Below, piece by piece: positions 1-7,907 of a stretch of DNA of 64,000 nucleotides; position 1 is the first letter of the stretch, and the number at the start of each line of letters is the position of its first letter. The notes beneath the pieces are model-generated. The model saw nothing but the letters and a program-made list of their open reading frames with translations, did no database searches and was not told the DNA's origin. Both the position numbers and the translations under genes were made by a program. The DNA is from Martinezella lusitana (lineage in GTDB: Bacteria > Pseudomonadota > Alphaproteobacteria > Rhizobiales > Rhizobiaceae). Location: contig NZ_WUEY01000015.1 of NCBI RefSeq assembly GCF_010668395.1, positions 100,174 through 164,173 of the forward strand, written 5' to 3'.

Positions 1-242
1 CGCGGCGCATCAATGCGCTGATGCTGACCTGCGGCCATTATGACGGCTCCGGCGATTTTGCCTATCATGTCGGCCTGCCGGGCAAGAGCGGTGTCGGCGG
101 CGGCATCATGGCGGTCGCGCCGGGCATCGGCTCGATCGCCGCCTGGTCGCCAGGGTTGAACAAGGTCGGTAATTCGCAGCTCGGCGCGGTCGCGCTGGAA
201 ATGCTGGCGGCTCGCACAGGCTGGTCGGTATTCGGCGATTGA
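1..242 (+). CDS. glsA: Glutaminase, C-terminal end (partial)
   Basis: Only the last 79 residues are inside the window, and the reading frame is open from base 3. The visible part matches the end of the serine-dependent beta-lactamase-like glutaminases, which hydrolyse glutamine to glutamate and ammonia in the cytoplasm. The segment reading HYDGSGDFAYHVGLPGKSG followed by a glycine-rich GVGGGI run is the conserved C-terminal core of that family and is close to the substrate pocket. The stop codon lies 60 bases before the ttcA start on the same strand, so read-through into ttcA is possible. The start and the catalytic Ser-X-X-Lys lie upstream, outside the window. Confidence 0.88.
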   Translation, partial: RRINALMLTCGHYDGSGDFAYHVGLPGKSGVGGGIMAVAPGIGSIAAWSPGLNKVGNSQLGAVALEMLAARTGWSVFGD

Positions 243-302
243 TGCGGTGTCTTCTTGGCGTGCTTTCTGCTATCAGCGTGGCAAGATACTGAGGACGATG
301 GA

Positions 303-1199
303 ATGAATATCGCAACTGCGGTGATGGACGAAATCGATATCGAGGCTGAAGACGGCGGCTCCGGCGTGCATCCGATGTTTCTCGATGCCCCTCGCTCAGT
401 CTCCTTCAATAAGCTGCGCAAGCGCCTGTTGCGGCAGGTGCGTCAGGCTCTGGAAGATTTCCAGATGCTGAAGGGCCAGAAGCGCTGGCTGGTCGGGCTT
501 TCCGGCGGCAAGGATTCCTACGGGCTCCTGGCGCTCCTGCTCGATCTGAAGTGGCGTGGTCTGCTGCCGGTGGAGCTTATCGCCTGCAATCTCGACCAGG
601 GCCAGCCGAACTTCCCGAAGCATATATTGCCCGAATATCTGACGAAGATCGGCGTTGCGCATCGCATCGAATATCGCGACACCTATTCCATCGTGAAGGA
701 GAAGGTGCCGGAGGGCGCGACCTATTGTTCGCTCTGTTCGCGCCTGCGCCGCGGCAATCTCTACCGCATTGCCCGCGAGGAGGGGTGCGACGCGCTGGTG
801 CTCGGCCATCATCGCGAGGACATCCTCGAAACCTTCTTCATGAACTTTTTCCACGGTGGCCGCCTGGCCTCTATGCCGGCAAAACTTCTGAACGACGAGG
901 GTGATCTGATGCTGCTGCGGCCGCTTGCCTATGCGGCGGAGGATGACCTCGCCAAGTTTGCCGCCGCCATGCAGTTTCCGATCATTCCCTGCGATCTCTG
1001 CGGCTCGCAGGACGGGCTGCAGCGCAACGCCATGAAGGACATGCTTGCCGACATCGAGCGGCGCATGCCGGGCCGCAAGGATACGATGCTGCGCGCGCTG
1101 GCGCATGTGAATCCGTCACACCTGCTCGATCCGAAATTGTTCGACTTCGCCGGCTTGATGACCGGAGGGTCTTCGGTAGGACGAACGGCGGCAGATTAG
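303..1199 (+). CDS. ttcA: tRNA 2-thiocytidine biosynthesis protein TtcA
   Basis: This 298-residue cytoplasmic enzyme thiolates cytidine 32 of certain tRNAs using ATP and an iron-sulfur cluster. The ATP-pyrophosphatase loop SGGKDS is at residues 67-72. Two CxxC pairs, CSLC at 142-145 and CDLC at 230-233, are the cysteines expected for the family's Fe-S cluster. An in-frame TTG at 255 would add 16 residues, but the ATG at 303 gives the usual family N terminus and is preferred. It stands alone between the glutaminase and the phosphatase pair. The acidic N-terminal stretch (about residues 9-20) is not part of the catalytic fold. Confidence 0.93.
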   Translation: MNIATAVMDEIDIEAEDGGSGVHPMFLDAPRSVSFNKLRKRLLRQVRQALEDFQMLKGQKRWLVGLSGGKDSYGLLALLLDLKWRGLLPVELIACNLDQGQPNFPKHILPEYLTKIGVAHRIEYRDTYSIVKEKVPEGATYCSLCSRLRRGNLYRIAREEGCDALVLGHHREDILETFFMNFFHGGRLASMPAKLLNDEGDLMLLRPLAYAAEDDLAKFAAAMQFPIIPCDLCGSQDGLQRNAMKDMLADIERRMPGRKDTMLRALAHVNPSHLLDPKLFDFAGLMTGGSSVGRTAAD

Positions 1200-1267
1200 G
1201 TAGTTTTGCCACACCGATGTCATCGAATCGGGCATAAGAGGAAGCCCTTTCAAAACAAAGGCCTCCG

Positions 1268-2095
1268 ATGATTTTCTCCGATGCAGATTTCGACCACCTG
1301 ATGACGACTGTTGCCGAGGCGGCGGCACAGGAAATCCTCCCGCGCTTCCGCAATCTGGTCGCCGGCGACATATCGGAAAAGACCTCGGCCATCGATCTGG
1401 TGACAGAGGCCGATCTGCTGGCCGAGCAGCGTATCACCGCAGCGCTGAAAGCGCGTTTTCCGAGCGCACTTATCGTTGGAGAGGAGGCCTATGAGGCCGA
1501 CAAGTCGGTCGTGCCCGCTCTGGCGCATGCGGAGCTGGCCTTCGCCATCGATCCGGTCGATGGCACGTTCAATTTCGCGGCCGGCCTGCCGGTGTTCGGG
1601 ACGATGGTGGCCGTCGTTGCCAATGGCGAGACGATCGCCAGCGTGATCCACGATCCCGTGCTCGGCGATACCGTGACTGCCATGAAGGGTTCCGGCACTT
1701 TCCTGCGTCGGCAGGCAGGGCAGGCGAGGCGGCTTTCCGTGGCTGCGCCGGCTCCCCTGAGCGCGATGACGGGCGCCATATCCTGGGCTCATATGGATGA
1801 ACCGGACAGGTCCCGCATCTGCAGCAATCTCTCGAAGGCCCGCATGGCCTTTGCGCTCAATTGTTCGGCCTACGAATATTGGATGGCGACATCCGGCAAG
1901 TGGCATTTCATCGGCCATTCCAAGCTGATGCCATGGGATCATCTCGCCGGCGTGCTCGCGCATCAGGAAGCTGGCGGCTATACCGCCAAGTTCGATGGTT
2001 CGCCCTACAAGCCCGGCGAAACGGAGGGCGGCATCATCTCCGCGCCGGACGAGGAAAGCTGGCAGATGATCCGCCGCGAGATCATCGGTGCCTGA
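1268..2095 (+). CDS. Inositol monophosphatase family protein (first of a tandem pair)
   Basis: This 275-residue member of the Mg2+-dependent inositol monophosphatase/histidinol-phosphatase superfamily is probably a cytoplasmic phosphomonoesterase. The metal-binding motifs are visible: VTEAD near residue 41, GEEA near 74, IDPVDGTFNF near 96-105, and the C-terminal WDHLAG motif near 222. Its true substrate (inositol phosphate, histidinol phosphate or another sugar phosphate) cannot be decided from sequence. The neighbouring gene at 2113 is a clear paralogue only 17 bases downstream, so the two are probably co-transcribed. The long-standing generic name is safer than suhB or hisN. Confidence 0.85.
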   Translation: MIFSDADFDHLMTTVAEAAAQEILPRFRNLVAGDISEKTSAIDLVTEADLLAEQRITAALKARFPSALIVGEEAYEADKSVVPALAHAELAFAIDPVDGTFNFAAGLPVFGTMVAVVANGETIASVIHDPVLGDTVTAMKGSGTFLRRQAGQARRLSVAAPAPLSAMTGAISWAHMDEPDRSRICSNLSKARMAFALNCSAYEYWMATSGKWHFIGHSKLMPWDHLAGVLAHQEAGGYTAKFDGSPYKPGETEGGIISAPDEESWQMIRREIIGA

Positions 2096-2112
2096 AAGCA
2101 GAAGGAAAGAGC

Positions 2113-2937
2113 ATGACATCGCTTGTTGACGTTACGACCCTCGCTCATGTGCTGCGACGCGCGGCACAGACGGAGATCCTGCCGCGTTTCCGCAGGCTGG
2201 GCAGCGACGATGTCCGCGCCAAGAGCGAGGCGACCGATCTGGTGACGGAAGCCGATGAGCGTGCCGAATGCATGATAAAGGCCGAGGTTTCCCGGCTTTG
2301 GCCCGAGGCGCTCTTCGTCGGCGAGGAATCGGTTGCCGCCGAGCCGGCGCTGCTGAACAAGCTGCAGGATGCCGATTTTGCCATCATCGTCGATCCGGTC
2401 GACGGCACATTCAACTTTGCCGCCGGCATTCCGGCATTCGGCGTCATGGCTTCGGTCGTCTCGAAAGGCGAGACGGTCGCAGGCATCATTTTCGATCCGA
2501 TGGGCGACGATTGGGTGCTGGCGGAGCGCGGCAGCGGCGCATGGCTGCGCCGGCCCGATGGCGAGATGCTGCGTCTCAAAGTGACCGGGCCGGTTGTGCT
2601 CGACGAATTGGTCGGCATGGCAGCCACGGGCTACCTACCCAAGGCAAAGCGCGCCGAGATCATGGGCAATCTCGCCAAGGTGCGCTACGCGACCAGCTAT
2701 CGATGCGCGGCCCATGAATACCGGACCCTCGCGGGCGGCTATGTGCACTATCTCATGTACAACAAGCTGATGCCCTGGGATCACCTGGCGGGATCGCTGA
2801 TTTCGCAGGAAGCGGGCGCCTATGTCCGTCGTTTCGATGGCTCGCCCTATCTGCCGCATCATCTCGATGGCGGGCTGCTGGCGGCCGTCGACAAGGATAC
2901 CTGGGAACTGCTGCGGCGCGATGTCTTTACTCTTTAG
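2113..2937 (+). CDS. Inositol monophosphatase family protein (second of a tandem pair)
   Basis: This 274-residue paralogue of the preceding gene keeps the same metal-binding series: VTEAD, GEESV, VDPVDGTFNFAAG and WDHLAG. The ATG at 2113 is preceded by the purine-rich GAAGGAAAGAG at 2101-2111. A longer in-frame reading would overlap most of the upstream gene and is not credible. The two proteins share the same order of motifs and nearly the same length, which points to a local duplication. Both retain every recognisable catalytic residue, so there is no sign that one copy is decaying. The substrates may differ, but that is not visible here. Confidence 0.85.
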   Translation: MTSLVDVTTLAHVLRRAAQTEILPRFRRLGSDDVRAKSEATDLVTEADERAECMIKAEVSRLWPEALFVGEESVAAEPALLNKLQDADFAIIVDPVDGTFNFAAGIPAFGVMASVVSKGETVAGIIFDPMGDDWVLAERGSGAWLRRPDGEMLRLKVTGPVVLDELVGMAATGYLPKAKRAEIMGNLAKVRYATSYRCAAHEYRTLAGGYVHYLMYNKLMPWDHLAGSLISQEAGAYVRRFDGSPYLPHHLDGGLLAAVDKDTWELLRRDVFTL

Positions 2938-3052
2938 GGCGGCCCATACGGGCTTATAGCCGGGGCGACCACTTGGAAAGTGGCAGCGGGAGAGCTATCT
3001 TCCTTGCAACATGCAGGAGCCTTGGTGGGCGCCTGCTGCCGGGATGAGGTCG

Positions 3053-3982
3053 ATGTCCGAGACAAGCCGCAAGCTGACCACTATCTTCTGCGCCGACGTG
3101 CAGGACTACTCGCGTCTTATGGGCAAGGATGAGGAGGGGACGCTATCGATCCTCCGTCGTTATCGCGATGCGATGAAACGACTGATCGAGGCGCATGGCG
3201 GCCGGGTCATCAACACCTGGGGCGACGGCGTCTTTGCCGAATTTCCAAGCGTCGTCGAAGCAGTACGCGCAGCGATCGACACCCAGAACGAGCTTGCCGG
3301 CTATAATGCCTTCTGCGATCCCGACAAGCAGATGCTTTTCCGGATCGGGCTCAATCTCGGTGACGTGATTGCCGACGGCGACGATCTTTATGGCGATGGC
3401 GTCAACATCGCCGCCCGGCTGCAATCGCGCGCCGCCGCGGGCGGCATCGTCATTTCCAGCACGGTCTACGACCAGGTCCGTAACAAGGTCGCGGTCGGTT
3501 TCGATTTTCTCGGGCAGTTGGAAGTCAAGAATATCGAGGGTGGCGTGCCGAGTTACGCAGTGCGTATCGGAGGCATGCAGGTCGTCGATATCGCCTCCGA
3601 TTATCGGCCGGCACCGGAGCCCACCCCGGCGCGCGCGCCGGATGTCGCGACGCCGGAACCTGCTCTGCAGGATTGGCGGCGCAGCATCGGAGTGTCGCTT
3701 GTCGTCGTCATCGGCCTTGCCGCCTTCAACCTCATGAGCTGGCATGGCGAATTCTGGGCAAAATGGCCCATACTCGCCATCCTCTGGGTTGCGGCGTTCC
3801 GTTTCGTTCGAAGCAACAAGCAGATCGATATCGGCATCGCCAGCATGGCCATCACCGGTGTCGGTCTCATGGTGATCAATATTTTCACCTGGCACGGCAC
3901 ACCCTGGGCGATCTGGCCCCTGCTGGGGCTTGCGATCGCCGCGGCGCTGCGCTGGGTCAATCGCCCGCGCAGCGACGCATAA
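3053..3982 (+). CDS. Class III adenylate/guanylate cyclase with duplicated C-terminal 2TM domain
   Basis: This 309-residue protein joins an N-terminal class III nucleotide cyclase domain (about residues 8-180) to a membrane-embedded C terminus. Metal ligands are D15 in FCADVQDYSRL and D58 in WGDGVFAEF. The transition-state pair is N118 and R122 in GVNIAARL. The linker is proline/alanine-rich. The C terminus carries two matching units, each with a W-H-G element, a W-P pair and hydrophobic helices, resembling a duplicated '2TM' domain. The ATG at 3053 follows GATGAGG and is preferred over in-frame ATGs at 3011 and 3044. The protein likely makes cAMP at the inner membrane; what signal it senses is unknown. 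Confidence 0.82.
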   Translation: MSETSRKLTTIFCADVQDYSRLMGKDEEGTLSILRRYRDAMKRLIEAHGGRVINTWGDGVFAEFPSVVEAVRAAIDTQNELAGYNAFCDPDKQMLFRIGLNLGDVIADGDDLYGDGVNIAARLQSRAAAGGIVISSTVYDQVRNKVAVGFDFLGQLEVKNIEGGVPSYAVRIGGMQVVDIASDYRPAPEPTPARAPDVATPEPALQDWRRSIGVSLVVVIGLAAFNLMSWHGEFWAKWPILAILWVAAFRFVRSNKQIDIGIASMAITGVGLMVINIFTWHGTPWAIWPLLGLAIAAALRWVNRPRSDA

Positions 3983-4000
3983 AACGAGGCGCAGCGCCGC

Positions 4001-5278
4001 TTAGACGTGCCCCATCCCTGGTTCCAGGGCCGGCGTATCGCCGGGATGGGTGAAGAGCTTGCCGCGCTCCGCCCACAGTGTCGCCAGGATCGACAGCACG
4101 CCGAACACCGTAAAGCCGGCGATCATCGGCTGGGCGGTGCCATCGAACATCTGGCCGACGATGCCGCCGAGCACGACGCCGCCAGTTGTCGAGACGGAGC
4201 TGGTGATCGCGGCTGCCGTTCCGGCCAGATGGCCCATGGGCTCGAGGCTGATGGCCATGCAGTTGGTGGTGATAACGGCGAACATCATCAGCATCACGGA
4301 AATCAGGATGTAGATGAACGTGAAGCTCGGCTGACCGGTCATGCCGACGACATAGCCGATAATGCCCAGTACGGTGAAGATAATCATGGCTGCGTGCGAA
4401 ATGCGGCGCATGCCGAAGCTGCGAACGAAATAGCCGTTGGCGAACTGCGCGACCGCCGTGCCTGCAGCGGTTGCCGCGAAGGCGATGGGAAACCAGTCGC
4501 CCAGGCCGTAGACTTCGCCGAAGACCTGCTGCACGGAGACGATGTAGGCGCAGATCACGCCGGTATAGAGCGTCAGGCCGATCATGTAGCCGCAGGTGAT
4601 GCGGTTGGTCAGCACGGTTTTGAAGCCGGACAGGACGGACGCGACCGAAAGCGGCAGGCGCTCCTCGACCGGCAAAGTCTCCTTCATGCGGAAGAAGGCG
4701 ACCAGGAAGAGGCCGGCGCTGGCGATGCCGAGCAGGATGAAGATCCACTGCCAGTTCGAATAGGCAACGATCATCTGGCCGACGAACGGCGCGACCATCG
4801 GCATGATCATGAAGACGATCATGACATAGGACATCACGCGCGCCATTTCGCGGCCGCCGAAGCAATCGCGCACGATGGCAAGCGTGGTGATGCGAACGGC
4901 CGCGGCGCCGACGCCCTGGGCAAAACGCATTGCGAGCAGCGCGAACAGGCTGCCGCTCCACGCTGCCGCGAACAGGGTGACCGTATAAAAAGCCAGACCG
5001 CCGAGCAGGATGCGCCGGCGGCCATAGGTATCCGAGAGGCTGCCGAAGAAGAGCTGGCAGATGCCGAAGCCGAGGAAATAGACGCCGATGACGAGCTGGG
5101 TGTCATTCGGGTTGGCGACATGAAGCGACTGGCCGATGTTCGGAAGCGCCGGCAGCATGCTGTCGATGCCCATCGAGATGCTGGCCGTCATCAGGGCGAT
5201 CGTGATGATGAATTCCACGATGCCGAGGCCGATGCGATTGGAGCCGGACTGTGCCGACGACTGAGGCGGGGTTGTCAT
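4001..5278 (-). CDS. MFS multidrug transporter, Bcr/CflA type (copy 1)
   Basis: This 425-residue integral membrane protein has about 12 hydrophobic segments and belongs to the drug:H+ antiporter (DHA1, Bcr/CflA) branch of the major facilitator superfamily. The loop between helices 2 and 3 carries the motif A sequence GSLSDTYGRRR. The first helix contains the DSMLPALPNIG stretch typical of Bcr. Members export bicyclomycin, sulfonamides, chloramphenicol or small metabolites, and the substrate cannot be predicted here. Transcription runs from the paralogue at 6566 into this gene, with 13 bases between them, so the two form an operon. It converges on the cyclase gene, with 18 bases between their ends. 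Confidence 0.87.
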   Translation of the reverse strand: MTTPPQSSAQSGSNRIGLGIVEFIITIALMTASISMGIDSMLPALPNIGQSLHVANPNDTQLVIGVYFLGFGICQLFFGSLSDTYGRRRILLGGLAFYTVTLFAAAWSGSLFALLAMRFAQGVGAAAVRITTLAIVRDCFGGREMARVMSYVMIVFMIMPMVAPFVGQMIVAYSNWQWIFILLGIASAGLFLVAFFRMKETLPVEERLPLSVASVLSGFKTVLTNRITCGYMIGLTLYTGVICAYIVSVQQVFGEVYGLGDWFPIAFAATAAGTAVAQFANGYFVRSFGMRRISHAAMIIFTVLGIIGYVVGMTGQPSFTFIYILISVMLMMFAVITTNCMAISLEPMGHLAGTAAAITSSVSTTGGVVLGGIVGQMFDGTAQPMIAGFTVFGVLSILATLWAERGKLFTHPGDTPALEPGMGHV

Positions 5279-5291
5279 TCGAATATGCCTG

Positions 5292-6566
5292 TCAATGTAA
5301 AGCGAGGGACTGATCAGCCGGCGGCGGCGCGTTCTGCGGTCGGAACAGCCGCCCTTTCTCGGCGATCAGGACGAAAAGGATGCCGACGAGGGAAACGGTG
5401 AAATAGCCGATGATCATCGGCGTTGCCGTGCCGTTGTAGAACTGGCCGATGCAGGCGCCGATCGATGCGCCGCCGACCGTGCTCATGAAGCCGAGCACGG
5501 AGGAGGCCGTTCCGGCGACGTGGCCGAGCGGCTCCATCGCGAGCGAATTGAAGTTCGAGCCGATCCAGCCGAACTGGAACATGGCCAGCGCGAAGAAGAT
5601 CATGAACAGCGGGAAGGGCATCGGCGCCGGCCCGTAAATCTGCACCAGCAGCCAGCAGAACGTGACGCCGGTGAAGCCGAGCAGGGCGGTGTGGGATAGC
5701 CGCCTCATGCCGAATCGCCCGACGAACTGCGAGTTGACGAAGGAGGAAAAGGCCATGAACAGCGCCACGCCACCGAAGGCCAGAGGCGCATAGACGCCGA
5801 GGCCGTAGATGTTGTTGTAGATCTGCTGCGCCGAGTTGATGAAACCGAACAGCGCCCCGAACAGGAACGTGCTGGCAAGGGTGTAACAGAGGGCCACGCG
5901 GTTCGTCAGAACCATCTTGAAGCCCGATGCCACCGACCGGACCGTCAGCGGGCGTATGTTCTCAGGCTTCAACGTCTCCGGAAGCCGGAAATACATCCAG
6001 AAGCCGACGAGGGTCGCCATCGTGCCGATGAAGACGAAGATCATGTGCCAGGTGCTGACCAGCATGATGACCTGGCCGCTGCCCGGCGCGATAACGGGCA
6101 CGATCATGAAGACCATCATGATCAGCGACATGACTTCTGCCATCGCCCGGCCGCCGAAGACGTCGCGGACGATGGAAATGGTAATGACGCGTGTCGCTGC
6201 CGAACCGAGGCCCTGGATAAAGCGCAGGGCGAGCAGACCGGCGAAGGACGGTATGAGGGCGATGCCGAATGCCGAGATGACGTAAACGACGATGCCGATC
6301 AGCAAGGGTATGCGGCGCCCGAAGCGATCCGACAGCGGACCGTAGACAAGCTGCGCCGAGCCGAAGCCGATCAGATAGGCCGTCACCACATACTGCCGGT
6401 GATTCTCGTTCATGACGCCGAGACTTGAGCCGATCTGCTGCAAGGCGGGGAGCATGATGTCAATTGCTAGCGAATTGATCGCCATCAGGAAGGCCGCGAG
6501 TACGATGAACTCGCGCTTGCCCATGGGCAGTTGCCCATGGGACATAGCCTGGGATGTAGTCGTCAC
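5292..6566 (-). CDS. MFS multidrug transporter, Bcr/CflA type (copy 2)
   Basis: This is a 424-residue, 12-helix Bcr/CflA-type exporter. Motif A reads GPLSDRFGRRIPLL, and the first helix has the DIMLPALQQIG pattern shared with the downstream paralogue. It is the promoter-proximal gene of the pair. The N terminus is longer and polar (MTTTSQAMSHGQ), and an internal ATG at residue 16 is possible but has no better ribosome-binding site. The two transporters keep the same length and helix spacing, as expected of a tandem duplication followed by divergence. Export of a drug or a metabolite across the inner membrane by proton antiport is the family role; no regulator gene is adjacent. Confidence 0.87.
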   Translation of the reverse strand: MTTTSQAMSHGQLPMGKREFIVLAAFLMAINSLAIDIMLPALQQIGSSLGVMNENHRQYVVTAYLIGFGSAQLVYGPLSDRFGRRIPLLIGIVVYVISAFGIALIPSFAGLLALRFIQGLGSAATRVITISIVRDVFGGRAMAEVMSLIMMVFMIVPVIAPGSGQVIMLVSTWHMIFVFIGTMATLVGFWMYFRLPETLKPENIRPLTVRSVASGFKMVLTNRVALCYTLASTFLFGALFGFINSAQQIYNNIYGLGVYAPLAFGGVALFMAFSSFVNSQFVGRFGMRRLSHTALLGFTGVTFCWLLVQIYGPAPMPFPLFMIFFALAMFQFGWIGSNFNSLAMEPLGHVAGTASSVLGFMSTVGGASIGACIGQFYNGTATPMIIGYFTVSLVGILFVLIAEKGRLFRPQNAPPPADQSLALH

Positions 6567-6662
6567 GGTTTTATTCCCATAAACATATCAAGGCGCCGCC
6601 CGGCGGCAGCGCCTTATCGATCGAATTGAACATGGAAACCGGACGAAGAGCCCGGTGACCGA

Positions 6663-6998
6663 TCAGGAAGCGGCGCGAACGCTGATGCCGTTTTCCTGGA
6701 AATGCTGCTGCAACTCGCCCGCCTGGAACATTTCGCGCACGATATCACAGCCGCCGATGAATTCGCCCTTCACATAAAGCTGCGGAATGGTCGGCCAGTT
6801 GGAATAGTCCTTGATCCCCTGACGGATTTCGGCGTCGGCAAGGACATTGACGCCCTTGTAGTCGACACCGATGTAGTCGAGAATCTGGACCACCTGGCCG
6901 GAGAAACCACACTGCGGGAACTGGGGCGTGCCTTTCATGAAGAGAACGACGTCGTTGTTCTTAACTTCGTTTTCGATGAATTCGTGAATGCCGCTCAT
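6663..6998 (-). CDS. grxD: Monothiol glutaredoxin, Grx4/GrxD family
   Basis: This 111-residue cytoplasmic protein is a CGFS-type monothiol glutaredoxin that carries and transfers [2Fe-2S] clusters, usually as a partner of BolA. The active site CGFS is at residues 30-33, followed by the glutathione-binding WPTIPQLY (about 68-75) and GGCDI motifs. The reading frame stays open far upstream, but the ATG at 6998 gives the family N terminus (MSGIHEFIENEV) and is preceded by AAAGGAA. In many rhizobia bolA lies directly beside grxD. Here bolA is at 9093-9326 on the same strand, separated by two opposite-strand genes. Confidence 0.93.
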   Translation of the reverse strand: MSGIHEFIENEVKNNDVVLFMKGTPQFPQCGFSGQVVQILDYIGVDYKGVNVLADAEIRQGIKDYSNWPTIPQLYVKGEFIGGCDIVREMFQAGELQQHFQENGISVRAAS

Positions 6999-7378
6999 TG
7001 TCCAGTTCCTTTCACATGCGGGGTCAAGGCCCGCAGCGTTAAATCTGCTTCTTAAATAGCAAGCGACCGGCAAGATTTCCAGCCGCAAAACATACGTGCC
7101 GTCTTTTTCATCGCATGAATGGATTTTCGGTATCAGCGGCCATTGCAGGTCGCGAAAACGGTCAATTGGCCATGTTTTCTGAACAGTGCGTTTTGAAAAC
7201 GCGTCTTCAACCCAATGGCTGAACAACACATATAAAATAAAAGCAAGGGACGATTAATATTAGGTTGCTATTCATTTTACAGGCAGCCGGTATGTTTGTT
7301 AGAGTCCGTCGATGATGCGATTTGGTGCGTATCGGTTCCTTGTGAGCATTGCATTTGATTTTTGAGGGAGCGGACACC
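6999..7378. other. Intergenic region, 380 bases, divergent promoters likely
   Basis: No gene is supported here. The stretch separates grxD (minus) from the small membrane protein gene (plus) and must hold both promoters. It is visibly richer in A and T than its surroundings, notably around 7200-7275. It contains a compact inverted repeat with 7-base arms around one central base, GCGTTTT-G-AAAACGC, at 7188-7202, which could be a regulator site. The frame of grxD remains open across part of it, but that extension lacks a family match. Confidence 0.5.
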
Positions 7379-7681
7379 ATGAGCCACCATCATTATTCCG
7401 ACGGGCAGGTTGGTGAAGAGCGGGAATTCTACAGTTCCGAAGATACGAGCGAAGGCGAACGGGAATATTACGAGCATGTGCGTACGCCCAAAGCTTCGGT
7501 CCTGAACAGCGCCGTGACCGTGAGCGCCATCGTGTTGATTCTGAGCATTGCCTTCGGTTATCGCGCTTCGACCGCTCCGACACCGCAGCCGACCTTGCCT
7601 CCCATTGTCGAAAAGATCATGACCGCGCCGCCCGCGGATTCGTGTGCCGAAATCTCCCCATATCCGCGCCGTGATTGCTGA
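7379..7681 (+). CDS. Small single-pass membrane protein, unknown function
   Basis: This 100-residue protein has no family I recognise. The N terminus is histidine-rich and then strongly acidic and tyrosine-containing (about residues 1-35). One hydrophobic segment, about residues 43-60 (VTVSAIVLILSIAFGY), is followed by a proline- and threonine-rich tail with one cysteine pair region near the end. It looks like a bitopic inner-membrane protein with a short periplasmic tail. The ATG at 7379 follows GAGGGAGCGG, a good ribosome-binding site; an upstream TTG at 7349 is less likely. It could be transcribed with the membrane hydrolase gene 226 bases downstream, but no evidence links their functions. 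Confidence 0.6.
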   Translation: MSHHHYSDGQVGEEREFYSSEDTSEGEREYYEHVRTPKASVLNSAVTVSAIVLILSIAFGYRASTAPTPQPTLPPIVEKIMTAPPADSCAEISPYPRRDC

Positions 7682-7907
7682 TATATTCTGGTTTCCTGCC
7701 TTGTCACCGCATGGCGCGGCGAAAAGACGGTGCGCGACATCGGCTATATGCTTTCTCGCGTCGGTTCGAGGGCGCAGACGCGTGATCCTATCTTTTTGTT
7801 TTTGGGATGATTTGTGATGCGCTGCCATGAAAAAGCCAGCAGCCCGTGGTGTTGCCGATCCGCAAAATACATCGATGTGCTGGCGCGCGCCGGGGACAGA
7901 CCACAAT

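Noticed and set aside
4007..5401. Plus-strand frame opposite the first Bcr/CflA gene
   Set aside because: The translated product is low in hydrophobic residues and lacks motifs, while the minus-strand product is a clear 12-helix transporter.
6590..6615. Terminator between grxD and the Bcr/CflA operon
   Set aside because: A good stem (AAGGCGC/GCGCCTT) exists, but no T run follows on the minus strand, so I could not support termination.
7764..7785. Possible tRNA T-arm (GGTTCGA)
   Set aside because: The flanking bases cannot form the 5-base-pair T stem, and no cloverleaf can be drawn around it.
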